From Promethearchaeota archaeon (GTDB taxonomy: Archaea > Asgardarchaeota > Lokiarchaeia > Sigyniarchaeales > SOKP01), in NCBI GenBank assembly GCA_019894815.1, contig JAGXNU010000146.1:1-5400 (forward strand): a DNA stretch of 5,400 nt, written 5' to 3'. Position numbers and translations under genes: made by a program. Shown piece by piece: positions 1 to 5,400 of the stretch. Under the pieces are notes generated by a model. It was not told the DNA's origin, did not search any database, and saw only the letters and a program-made list of their open reading frames with translations. The number at the start of each line of letters is the position of its first letter. The first letter of the stretch is position 1.

Positions 1-132
1 ATTGATATCTTTGTTATCACAATTTTGCATGAAACATTGATCAAGGCTTAACCTTTCCATTCCCCGTCGAGCTAATGAAATATACGCAGTACCTGGAACT
101 TCATGCCATAAATCATCATCATTTTCTGTCAT
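1..132 (-). CDS. N-terminal part of an unrecognised protein, cut by the left edge
   Basis: On the minus strand an ATG at 132 opens 44 codons that stay open to base 1, so only the N-terminus is present. It begins MTENDDDLWHEVPGTAYISL and continues through a basic stretch (ARRGMERL) to DQCFMQNCDNKD. I do not recognise a family. The start is acidic, with no signal peptide or membrane segment, and two cysteines lie five residues apart near the edge. Frame support is modest: the two plus-strand frames examined close within about 50 bases, and the ATG sits just downstream of a promoter-like AT region. There is no Shine-Dalgarno match ahead of the ATG; the upstream sequence is purely AT-rich. It is transcribed divergently from gatC. 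The function is unknown; 44 residues are too few to decide. Confidence 0.55.
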   Translation of the reverse strand, partial: MTENDDDLWHEVPGTAYISLARRGMERLSLDQCFMQNCDNKDIN

Positions 133-170
133 ATTCTATTAAATATGCAATTACTTTTTATTTTTTTCAT

Positions 171-193
171 TATATTTTACATGTTTTAATATA
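171..193. promoter_or_regulatory. Divergent TATA-like region between the left-edge gene and gatC
   Basis: The gap 133-222 is almost all A and T. TATATTTT at 171-178 reads as a TATA-like box rightward and as AAAATATA leftward. Rightward it would place a transcript start near 200, at the ATG of a short upstream ORF. Leftward it would place one near 148-150, about 16 bases before the ATG at 132. A second candidate, TTTAATATA at 185-193, would start gatC transcription near 215. The positions follow the usual archaeal box-to-start distance of about 25 bases; the choice between the boxes is a guess, since any AT-rich gap offers such matches. Confidence 0.35.
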
Positions 194-200
194 GGAGATT

Positions 201-251
201 ATGGATTGTCGAGGATACAAATTTGTTAGGAATAAGCTTATTTATTATTGA
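201..251 (+). other. Possible 16-codon upstream ORF in the gatC leader
   Basis: ATG at 201 is preceded by AGGAG at 193-197 (three-base spacer) and encodes MDCRGYKFVRNKLIYY before TGA at 249-251. It is in a different frame from gatC and ends 43 bases before the gatC ATG at 295. If translated it would be a short leader peptide. The spacer is shorter than usual for a Shine-Dalgarno site, and the peptide has no recognisable character, so it may simply be chance. Confidence 0.2.
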
Positions 252-294
252 TAACTTTTTTCTTCATTACATCGAAAATCAATCAGTTAAAAGC

Positions 295-600
295 ATGTCA
301 GAAAAGGAAGGATTTTCCAAAGAAATCTTAGAACACGTTTCCAAGCTAGCTTTACTTGATCTAACTGAAGAAGAAAAAGATAGATTTTCAGAACAATTAA
401 GTGATTTACTTAATTATTTTAAGAAATTAAACGATATAGATACATCTAATGTTGAGCCCATGACACACCCAATCGAGGGTCTAAAAAACGTGTTTAGAGA
501 AGATGTTCCGAGGAAATCGCTTTCAAACGAAGAAGCGTTAAAAAACGCTAAACACACTAAGGATGGTCATTTTAAAGCGCCAAGAATATTAAAAAGTTAG
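295..600 (+). CDS. gatC: Aspartyl/glutamyl-tRNA amidotransferase subunit C
   Basis: GatC is the small structural subunit of GatCAB. This enzyme converts Asp-tRNA(Asn) to Asn-tRNA(Asn), and in many organisms Glu-tRNA(Gln) to Gln-tRNA(Gln). GatC wraps round GatA and stabilises it on GatB, in the cytosol. From ATG 295 the protein is 101 residues, close to the usual 95-100. It shows the family pattern: an N-terminal helix with HVSKLALLDLTEEE, a second helix ending near LNDIDTSNVEPMTHP, then the extended FREDVPRKSL segment and the C-terminal DGHFKAPRIL. The frame is open further upstream to a TTG at 223, which would add 24 residues including LGISLFIIDNFFLHY. GAGG at 211-214 lies eight bases before that TTG, while ATG 295 has no Shine-Dalgarno match. 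I prefer 295 on family length, but the longer form is possible. No gatA or gatB is adjacent: the left gene is divergent and the right gene convergent, so gatC appears to be transcribed alone. The identity is secure; the start is not. Confidence 0.9.
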   Translation: MSEKEGFSKEILEHVSKLALLDLTEEEKDRFSEQLSDLLNYFKKLNDIDTSNVEPMTHPIEGLKNVFREDVPRKSLSNEEALKNAKHTKDGHFKAPRILKS

Positions 601-604
601 TATT

Positions 605-1606
605 TTATTCCTTATATTCTTTTGTGAGAAGCTCAATGGCCTTTTCCATGTCTTTTAAGGCTTTCTTTCTCTCCTTGGGAGTCATGTTATAAAAATCATC
701 CTCTGAATTCCTTCCTATCTTTTCTGATTGGGCAGCAGGCTTAAATTTCTTATAGACTAACGCATTAATGTATCGATCATAATACCCAATCGCTTTATTT
801 AATTCTGCTGAATCTTTAATTTTATCCCATAATTCTAAGGTTTCAAGGGATCGGATCCCGATATCTATCCTAAAATAACTAATTGGAAAGAGAACTTTTC
901 TTTTCATGCCATATTCGATCAGTTTGATGTTCTCGTCATCAACATATAGTTCCGCTAATTCGTCCTTGCTAAAAACTATATTATCACTCATGATATATAA
1001 ATTTGCTGCATTAATAGAATTACACACGAGACCTACAGCAAATCCTTTTGCTAATCTTAAACGATTTATTAAGTCCTCTAATTTTGAGCCCTTGATGTGA
1101 AGATTATCCTTCTTAGAACCTTGAAACTCGAATTTAATCGTTTTCACACCTTTTTCGTTCAGTGTTATGGTTGGAAATAGATTCTTTTCCCTCGAACGTT
1201 GATGTGCTTCCATGAATTTATTGATAATCTCATAATCTAATTTAAGACCAGGAATGACAGTCGTATTTGCATCTAAGAAAGCATCAACTTCAAAATCAGC
1301 AATACCATAGAAAATTTTTTGGTTATTGATAATTTGATAGATAATTTTTATAATCGCATCAGTTAAAGCTTCAGGATCTTCACGAATAGAATCGAATTCA
1401 GTTGTCGTGAACGTGTCTATTTGATCAGCCAACCCCTCTTCTTCATAGAATTTAGCCCAAGACATTTCAGTATAAATATTACCCTCATTATAGAAATTAT
1501 GATAACTATCAATGCTGATGATAGATTTAGAACCACCTATCGCTACTCCTTCAGTTGTACCAGAAGCAAGAATGCTAGAAGGTGGATTGTAAAAAGTAAG
1601 AGGCAA
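605..1606 (-). CDS. Hypothetical soluble protein of 333 residues
   Basis: I do not recognise this protein. The frame starts at TTG 1606, two codons after an in-frame TAA; the next in-frame ATG is residue 48, and starting there would remove a glycine-rich opening (GTTEGVAIGGSKS, residues 16-28). There is no Shine-Dalgarno match ahead of the TTG, so a leaderless or weakly initiated message is likely. The sequence is of ordinary globular composition: no signal peptide, no membrane helix, one cysteine (C195, in GLVCNSINAANLYIM). A mixed helix/strand region covers residues 80-290, and a strongly charged helix (MTPKERKKALKDMEKAIELL, residues 308-327) closes it. I see no P-loop, helix-turn-helix, zinc ligands or other catalytic motif. 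It lies 105 bases downstream of the kinase gene on the same strand and ends four bases from gatC on the opposite strand. A link to the kinase (shared transcript or regulated target) is possible but rests on position only. Confidence 0.8.
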   Translation of the reverse strand: MPLTFYNPPSSILASGTTEGVAIGGSKSIISIDSYHNFYNEGNIYTEMSWAKFYEEEGLADQIDTFTTTEFDSIREDPEALTDAIIKIIYQIINNQKIFYGIADFEVDAFLDANTTVIPGLKLDYEIINKFMEAHQRSREKNLFPTITLNEKGVKTIKFEFQGSKKDNLHIKGSKLEDLINRLRLAKGFAVGLVCNSINAANLYIMSDNIVFSKDELAELYVDDENIKLIEYGMKRKVLFPISYFRIDIGIRSLETLELWDKIKDSAELNKAIGYYDRYINALVYKKFKPAAQSEKIGRNSEDDFYNMTPKERKKALKDMEKAIELLTKEYKE

Positions 1607-1644
1607 GGATTATTTCACACGTATTTTATTTTGAGTATTTTTAG

Positions 1645-1702
1645 TATTCTAATAATAATAGATTAGAATTTATTTAAATAATTAGTGAAATGAATATTCT
1701 AA
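1645..1702. promoter_or_regulatory. Cluster of three TTAGAAT motifs with an inverted repeat
   Basis: The 105-base gap between the kinase and the 333-residue gene carries ATTCTAAT at 1646-1653 and its exact reverse complement ATTAGAAT at 1662-1669, separated by eight bases. A third copy (ATTCTAA) is at 1696-1702, where TATTCTAA repeats the bases at 1645-1652 exactly and overlaps the palindrome GAATATTC (1692-1699). TTTAAATA on the minus strand at 1678-1671 is a TATA-like candidate for the downstream gene, so the inverted repeat would lie at about its transcript start, where a repressor could bind. It could instead be a weak hairpin behind the kinase gene, but no T-run follows it. Confidence 0.35.
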
Positions 1703-1711
1703 GATCTATTA

Positions 1712-4700
1712 TCAATTATTCATGAATGGTAAACGAACAATAAAAGTAGAACCCTTATTTTTTCCTCCAGATTTTGCATGGATCGTTCCATTGTGCAATT
1801 CTATTAGAGCTTTTGTAATGTGCAATCCAAGACCAGTACTTCTTAAATCTATATCCATTTTATCATCGTAGGGATTTGCTATTTTTGAAAATCTTTTAAA
1901 AAGTTTTTCTATTTCACCGGTAGTTAGTCCTATTCCAGTATCCTCTACGCTTAATTCAGCATAATCTTTCTTTTCATCTAATTTAATTAATATTTTTCCT
2001 TTATCTGGAGTGTATTTAATTGAGTTTGTTAGCAAATTAGTTAATACCAGTTCAATACGTAAACGATCTACGTTAATCATTAACTTTTTAGGAATTTTTA
2101 ATTCAATTTCTTGATCCCTTTTTTTTATGAGATAATTTAATTCGGTCAGGCAGTCATTTATGAGTTCAGATAGGTTGGTTTCTGTTTTTTCAAGTTTAAC
2201 CATCCGGGATTCTAATTTAGACACATCTAATAAGTCATCTACCAATTTTTTTAATCTTTTTGTTCCACTAAATGCCATCTCAAGCAATTCAAGCACTTCC
2301 GTATCAAATCTATCCATGTATAATGTATTTAATAATTGATACGCACCATATATTGTCGTGATTGGAGTTTTTAATTCATGAGAAGCACGATCTATGAATT
2401 CCTGGCGCATTTCATCTAATTGTTTAAGTTTTTCTTCGGCTTCCTTTTTTGCAGAGATGTCATGTCCCATGACCATAATATACGTTTTATTTCCCATTTT
2501 CACTAAAGAGGAATCATAATTTACCCATATTAGGCTTTTATCTTTTTTAATTAATTGAATATCTATAGATGGTATTTCTTCTCCATCTGAAATTTGTTTA
2601 AGTCTTTTAAGCAAATGGGGTAAATATTTTGGATGAATAAATGAAAGATCGCTGAATTTATTACCGATAAGTTCAGCCCTATCGTATTCAATTAATTTTT
2701 CTAAAGCGGGATTACAATCTTCAATATTTCCAGATGTATCAATTAGAAGCATTGAAGAGGGTGATTTTTTAAATAAAAACCGATATTTTTCTTCGGATTC
2801 TCTTAGTTCCTCTTTTGCTTTTTTTCTTTCACTAATATCTATGTAGGACACTAAGAACGCTGGTTTATTTTGGAACATTATATGTTTGTTGTAAATTTCT
2901 AACCATATGGTGCTCCCGTCCCTATGAATTCCACGTGCTTCATAATATTGAACATTGGGATCATCCTGATTTTCATTTTTTGTAGCGAGTTCAATAATTT
3001 TTCTCTTATCCTCGGGATGGATCGTTTTAAAAAACTCCCCTTGACCCCAATTCAACATTTCTTTGATTGAATATCCAAGCATGTGAGCGAGCGTTTTATT
3101 TACATAATTAACTTTCTCTTCTTGGATTATAGAAATTCCCATTAAAGATTGTTCTGAAATTGTACGGAACTGTTCTTCAGATTCTTTTATTCTCTCTTCA
3201 GCCTTTACCATTTCAGTAACATCGTGAATAATACTCCTCATACCAATAATCGTAGTACCTTTATAAATAGGAGTAGCATTTAGACTTCCATAAAAAATAG
3301 TTCCATCTCTTTTTTTTAATTGCATAATTAAAGGATCGATACTCTTGCCCTTAAAAATTAGGCTAAGGTTCCTTATAACTTCAGCTTTATCTTGTTCGAG
3401 AATGAAATCAAACACATTTAATCCTTTTTTGAATTCATCATGAGAATATCCGAAAATTTCTGAAGCGATTGCGTTAGTATAGACTAATTTAAATTTTAGA
3501 TCAATTTCAAAGATGACTTCTGGTAAAGAGTTTGCTAATTCTTTGTATTTCTTCTCAGAATCAATTAATTTTTGAACAGCTTCCTTTCTTTCACTTATAT
3601 CTCTTGAAATTGTGAGAATATAGTTTTTACCGTCTTGATTTTTGTAGAACTCTGCAGATGTATCCATCCAGAGATATTCACCATTATTCCTTCTAATTCT
3701 TACTTCAATTGAATTGTATTTTTCTTTTAATGCTTTAATGACTAATTCTCGATCTTCGGGATGGATTAAATCTAATGAATTTTTACCTATAAGATCCTCT
3801 GAAGAATATCCCATCAATCTTATATGAGCTTTTTCATTAATATAATCTATTTTAAAGCGATGATCAATCACAGTTATTAAATCCTTTGCATTTTCTGATA
3901 ATAACCTGTACTTTTCTTCCGATTCCTTAATTTTTTTTTGTGTATTTTTCAAATCGTTAATATCGTGGATAATGCATCTTACTCCAGAGACTGAATTTTC
4001 TTTGAAGATACGACTTGCATGAATTTCTGCGAAAAATAGTGTTCCATCTTTCCTCTTTAACCTTAATTGTAAAGGTTTTATATATTCACCTCGGAATAAT
4101 TGTTTTGTCTGCTTCAGAATTAATTCTTTATCATCAAATGTTAGAAATTGAGATATCTTCATTCCTTTCTTGAATTCTTCATTTGAATATCCAAAGATTT
4201 TAGATGCGATTGAATTTGTATATGTTATATTATAACTTAAATCGATTTCAAAAATAACTTCTGGCAAAGAATCCGCCAAATTTCTATATTTATCTTCAGA
4301 TTCGATTAATTTTTGCTCTGCTGTTTTCCTTTCGGTAATGTCTTGGGCTATACCTTCTATTAAAAATTCATTACCAATTTGTTTTAGAGAATTTTGAACG
4401 TTAAGCCATGCAATGGTGCCATCTTTTCTTTTTATCTGAAGTTCCATCGGGCTTATTTTTTTTCCTTTTAAAGATTCCTTAAAGTCTTTTTTAAATCTCT
4501 CAACTTGTTCAGGTGAATAAATTCCTAAATTAAAATATTTTTCTCCTATTACTTCACTTTTTTTAAATCCAAAGATTTTTTCTGTAGCAGAATTAATATC
4601 TAATATGACACCACTGCTATCAGTTACCGTCAAAGAAATTGGAGATGAGTCATATAATCCCTTATATCTCATCTCAGATTCTTCAATACTTCGTTCTAAT

Positions 4701-5071
4701 AATTTACGTTGGTTTATATCTTGTGTTAAAACTTGAATTAGTTGATTATCTCCAACTTGTATTAGTGATGCAACGACATTTACCCATATTTTTTCTCCTT
4801 TCTGTGTTAATATTTGAATATCATTTGGACCGTATTTATTGCCCGCAAGAACTTCTTTAAATATTTTCTTCATTTCTTGAATATTTTCATCAGGTACTAT
4901 AAAAAGTTCTGTAAAGTGCTTGTTAAGAATTAAATCTCTCTCTACACCATAGATTTCTTTAGTTATTGAATTAATTTCTACAATCTCACCATTTGAATTT
5001 AATAAAGTAATAGATAATGGAGAATCTTCAAAGAGTGACTGATAATTAACTTCAAATGGTTGGGGAGACAT
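1712..5071 (-). CDS. Soluble seven-PAS sensor histidine kinase
   Basis: This is a 1119-residue cytosolic sensor kinase that would autophosphorylate on histidine in response to signals read by its PAS domains. Seven PAS/PAC units begin near residues 11, 136, 262, 388, 509, 635 and 763, a period of 121-128 residues. Each ends in a D-I/V-N/T/S motif followed by a charged helical linker (for example RESEEKYR). The kinase core follows: HisKA at about 886-955 with phospho-acceptor H898 in RASHELKTPIT; the ATPase domain at about 996-1117 with N box N1012/N1016 (TNLLTNSIKY), G1 box DTGIG at 1044-1048, F box around LFKRF (1057-1061) and G2 box STGLGL at 1078-1083. All catalytic motifs look intact. There is no membrane segment, signal peptide, HAMP or receiver domain, so it should be a free cytoplasmic sensor. 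I see no LOV-type cysteine motif, and the ligands of the PAS domains cannot be told. The ATG at 5071 is supported by a TATA box 26 bases upstream. No response regulator lies in the window, so the phosphotransfer partner is unknown. The frame is intact throughout. Confidence 0.95.
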   Translation of the reverse strand: MSPQPFEVNYQSLFEDSPLSITLLNSNGEIVEINSITKEIYGVERDLILNKHFTELFIVPDENIQEMKKIFKEVLAGNKYGPNDIQILTQKGEKIWVNVVASLIQVGDNQLIQVLTQDINQRKLLERSIEESEMRYKGLYDSSPISLTVTDSSGVILDINSATEKIFGFKKSEVIGEKYFNLGIYSPEQVERFKKDFKESLKGKKISPMELQIKRKDGTIAWLNVQNSLKQIGNEFLIEGIAQDITERKTAEQKLIESEDKYRNLADSLPEVIFEIDLSYNITYTNSIASKIFGYSNEEFKKGMKISQFLTFDDKELILKQTKQLFRGEYIKPLQLRLKRKDGTLFFAEIHASRIFKENSVSGVRCIIHDINDLKNTQKKIKESEEKYRLLSENAKDLITVIDHRFKIDYINEKAHIRLMGYSSEDLIGKNSLDLIHPEDRELVIKALKEKYNSIEVRIRRNNGEYLWMDTSAEFYKNQDGKNYILTISRDISERKEAVQKLIDSEKKYKELANSLPEVIFEIDLKFKLVYTNAIASEIFGYSHDEFKKGLNVFDFILEQDKAEVIRNLSLIFKGKSIDPLIMQLKKRDGTIFYGSLNATPIYKGTTIIGMRSIIHDVTEMVKAEERIKESEEQFRTISEQSLMGISIIQEEKVNYVNKTLAHMLGYSIKEMLNWGQGEFFKTIHPEDKRKIIELATKNENQDDPNVQYYEARGIHRDGSTIWLEIYNKHIMFQNKPAFLVSYIDISERKKAKEELRESEEKYRFLFKKSPSSMLLIDTSGNIEDCNPALEKLIEYDRAELIGNKFSDLSFIHPKYLPHLLKRLKQISDGEEIPSIDIQLIKKDKSLIWVNYDSSLVKMGNKTYIMVMGHDISAKKEAEEKLKQLDEMRQEFIDRASHELKTPITTIYGAYQLLNTLYMDRFDTEVLELLEMAFSGTKRLKKLVDDLLDVSKLESRMVKLEKTETNLSELINDCLTELNYLIKKRDQEIELKIPKKLMINVDRLRIELVLTNLLTNSIKYTPDKGKILIKLDEKKDYAELSVEDTGIGLTTGEIEKLFKRFSKIANPYDDKMDIDLRSTGLGLHITKALIELHNGTIHAKSGGKNKGSTFIVRLPFMNN
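3170..3547 (-). repeat. PAS5 unit, diverged copy of PAS3
   Basis: Residues 509-634 of the kinase align without gaps to residues 262-387 (3911-4288). My hand count gives about 59 identities in 126 positions, strongest in the first 42 residues (LPEVIFEIDL, IASxIFGYSxxEFKKG), with IIHD near the end also shared. The intervening PAS4 is clearly different. The matching linkers just before both units (QKLIESEDK and QKLIDSEKK) suggest that the copied unit included the linker. Confidence 0.75.
3911..4288 (-). repeat. PAS3 unit, diverged copy of PAS5
   Basis: Residues 262-387 of the kinase are the partner of the PAS5 unit at 3170-3547. The two are far closer to each other than to the other five PAS domains, which indicates an internal duplication that either skipped over or was later split by PAS4. 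The last linker contains a run of nine A on the coding strand (3931-3939), encoding part of QKKIK. Confidence 0.75.
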
Positions 5072-5107
5072 TTTTTATATCAGAAAAAAATCCTATATAT
5101 TTTTGAC
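5071..5107 (-). promoter_or_regulatory. Leaderless-type promoter of the kinase gene
   Basis: Reading the minus strand, GTCAAAAATATATAGGA spans 5107-5091. TATATA at 5099-5094 is centred about 26 bases before the ATG at 5071, and an A-rich BRE-like stretch lies just upstream of it. This spacing would place the transcript start at or within a few bases of the start codon. No Shine-Dalgarno sequence lies between box and ATG. This is the arrangement expected of a leaderless archaeal message. Confidence 0.6.
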
Positions 5108-5144
5108 AAATTATACAAATAGATAAGAAGAGACCTATTATTTA

Positions 5145-5161
5145 ATATTTTCTTAAAATAT
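5145..5161. repeat. Short AT inverted repeat upstream of the kinase promoter
   Basis: ATATTTT at 5145-5151 and AAAATAT at 5155-5161 form a perfect seven-base inverted repeat around a three-base loop, about 45 bases upstream of the TATA box of the kinase gene. It might be a regulator site, but seven A/T pairs can arise easily in sequence this AT-rich. Confidence 0.2.
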
Positions 5162-5201
5162 AACTCAACGTTCTATTATCACGAAGATTAAGTAATCATC
5201 T

Positions 5202-5208
5202 AAAAAAA
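5202..5208 (-). terminator. Seven-T tract after the gene-tail relic
   Basis: On the minus strand a run of seven T begins 11 bases after the TAA of the relic at 5220-5291. Archaeal RNA polymerase can terminate on such U-tracts without a hairpin. It mirrors the tract behind the right-edge gene and stands about 130 bases before the kinase start, so it could insulate the kinase from upstream transcription. Confidence 0.35.
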
Positions 5209-5219
5209 TTTTACAATTA

Positions 5220-5291
5220 TTAATCTGGTTTTGCACGATACTTAGCATATTTTCTGAGTATTAACAAACACTTTGTAGGATAATCCCATAC
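5220..5291 (-). pseudogene. Relic of a gene tail related to the right-edge gene
   Basis: On the minus strand 23 codons end in TAA at 5222-5220 and read V then WDYPTKCLLILRKY and AKYRAKPD. They match the last 23 residues of the right-edge gene at 11 positions (W, D, P, K, C, L, I, L, Y, R, K) without gaps. A TGA lies directly before the valine codon, and no ATG, GTG or TTG precedes the conserved W in this frame, so the piece cannot be expressed alone by ordinary initiation. It is also out of frame with the right-edge gene. Seven of the 11 shared residues use different synonymous codons, so the copies parted long ago while both coded for protein. The best reading is the remnant of a tandem paralogue; a tail reached by frameshifting is a less likely alternative. 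Confidence 0.5.
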
Positions 5292-5295
5292 TCAT

Positions 5296-5302
5296 AAAAA
5301 AA
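5296..5302 (-). terminator. Seven-T tract after the right-edge gene
   Basis: A run of seven T on the minus strand begins eight bases after the TAA at 5313-5311. It is a plausible archaeal U-tract terminator for the right-edge gene. No GC-rich hairpin precedes it. Confidence 0.4.
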
Positions 5303-5310
5303 TAATTTAA

Positions 5311-5400
5311 TTATTGATGTTTTTTGCGAAATTCTGAATACTCATGCAGAATTTTTAAGCATTTAGGTGGAGCATCCCACAAATCAAAAATGGGTATATC
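5311..5400 (-). CDS. C-terminal end of an unrecognised protein, cut by the right edge
   Basis: On the minus strand 29 codons run in from base 5400 and end in TAA at 5313-5311. They read DIPIFDLWDAPPKCLKILHE followed by YSEFRKKHQ. No family is recognised from this little. Coding status is supported by the protein-level match of its tail to the relic at 5220-5291, with mostly synonymous differences at conserved positions, and by the T-tract just behind its stop. The tail is amphipathic and rich in aromatic, basic and leucine residues, with one invariant cysteine between the two copies. It lies on the same strand as the kinase and 239 bases upstream of it, but the kinase has its own promoter and a terminator stands between them, so they are probably separate transcripts. 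Confidence 0.6.
   Translation of the reverse strand, partial: DIPIFDLWDAPPKCLKILHEYSEFRKKHQ

Noticed and set aside
906..1100. Plus-strand open frame of 64 codons
   Set aside because: It is antisense to the 333-residue gene, low in complexity, with no initiation signal or neighbour logic.
1421..1666. Plus-strand open frame of 81 codons running into the intergenic gap
   Set aside because: Most of it is antisense to the N-terminal part of the 333-residue gene, and the translated product has no globular character.
1613..1690. TTTCAC and GTGAAA elements at both ends of the gap before the 333-residue gene
   Set aside because: They are six-base matches about 66 bases apart with no further similarity; too weak to call a site.
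4639..4860. Plus-strand open frame of 73 codons with hydrophobic stretches
   Set aside because: It is a mirror of the PAS1-PAS2 coding region. Its hydrophobicity reflects reverse-complemented charged codons, not a membrane protein.
5102..5219. Possible third copy of the gene tail, from a minus-strand peptide ending ILRKY then TAA (about 5145-5162)
   Set aside because: Only five residues match, and nothing upstream of them aligns to the W-D-x-P-x-K-C-L part. In AT-rich DNA this can be chance.
5202..5302. Translational frameshift joining the right-edge gene to the second tail through the T7 tract
   Set aside because: The right-edge frame ends at TAA before the T-run is reached, and the second frame has its own TGA directly ahead of the conserved residues, so one slip cannot join them.
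1..5400. tRNA, rRNA, CRISPR array or insertion-sequence ends
   Set aside because: No cloverleaf, regular repeat-spacer pattern, transposase motif or long terminal inverted repeat was seen on either strand by eye.

Overview
The window is AT-rich and looks archaeal. It has TATA-like boxes about 26 bases ahead of a start codon that lacks a ribosome binding site, T-rich tracts just after stop codons, TTG starts, lysine/isoleucine-rich proteins, a GatC subunit and a soluble multi-PAS histidine kinase. An Asgard (Lokiarchaeia-like) or similar mesophilic archaeon fits best, but the lineage is an inference from style and not from a marker gene.

Layout, left to right: (1) the first 44 codons of an unrecognised minus-strand gene run off the left edge. 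(2) An AT-only divergent promoter region (133-222) separates it from gatC on the plus strand. The likely gatC start is ATG 295, with an alternative TTG start at 223 and a 16-codon upstream ORF at 201. (3) gatC ends four bases from the end of a convergent minus-strand gene for a 333-residue soluble protein that I do not recognise (605-1606). (4) A 105-base gap (1607-1711) carries three copies of a TTAGAAT motif, two of them forming an inverted repeat. (5) A 1119-residue minus-strand sensor kinase (1712-5071) fills most of the window: seven PAS domains, then HisKA and HATPase domains, with no membrane segment and no receiver domain. Its promoter looks leaderless. (6) The 239 bases to its right hold that promoter, an AT hairpin and a 23-codon relic. 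The relic resembles, at the protein level, the last residues of another minus-strand gene that enters from the right edge (5311-5400).

How the parts relate: GatC belongs to the tRNA-dependent amidotransferase and has no visible functional link to the rest. The kinase is an orphan, with no response regulator in the window. The 333-residue gene lies downstream on the same strand and could be co-expressed or be a regulated target, but nothing in its sequence proves this. The most unusual feature is at the right end. Two copies of a W-D-x-P-x-K-C-L tail lie 91 bases apart, each followed by a stop and a seven-T tract. Most of their shared residues use different synonymous codons, which points to an old gene-tail duplication that was under protein-level selection.
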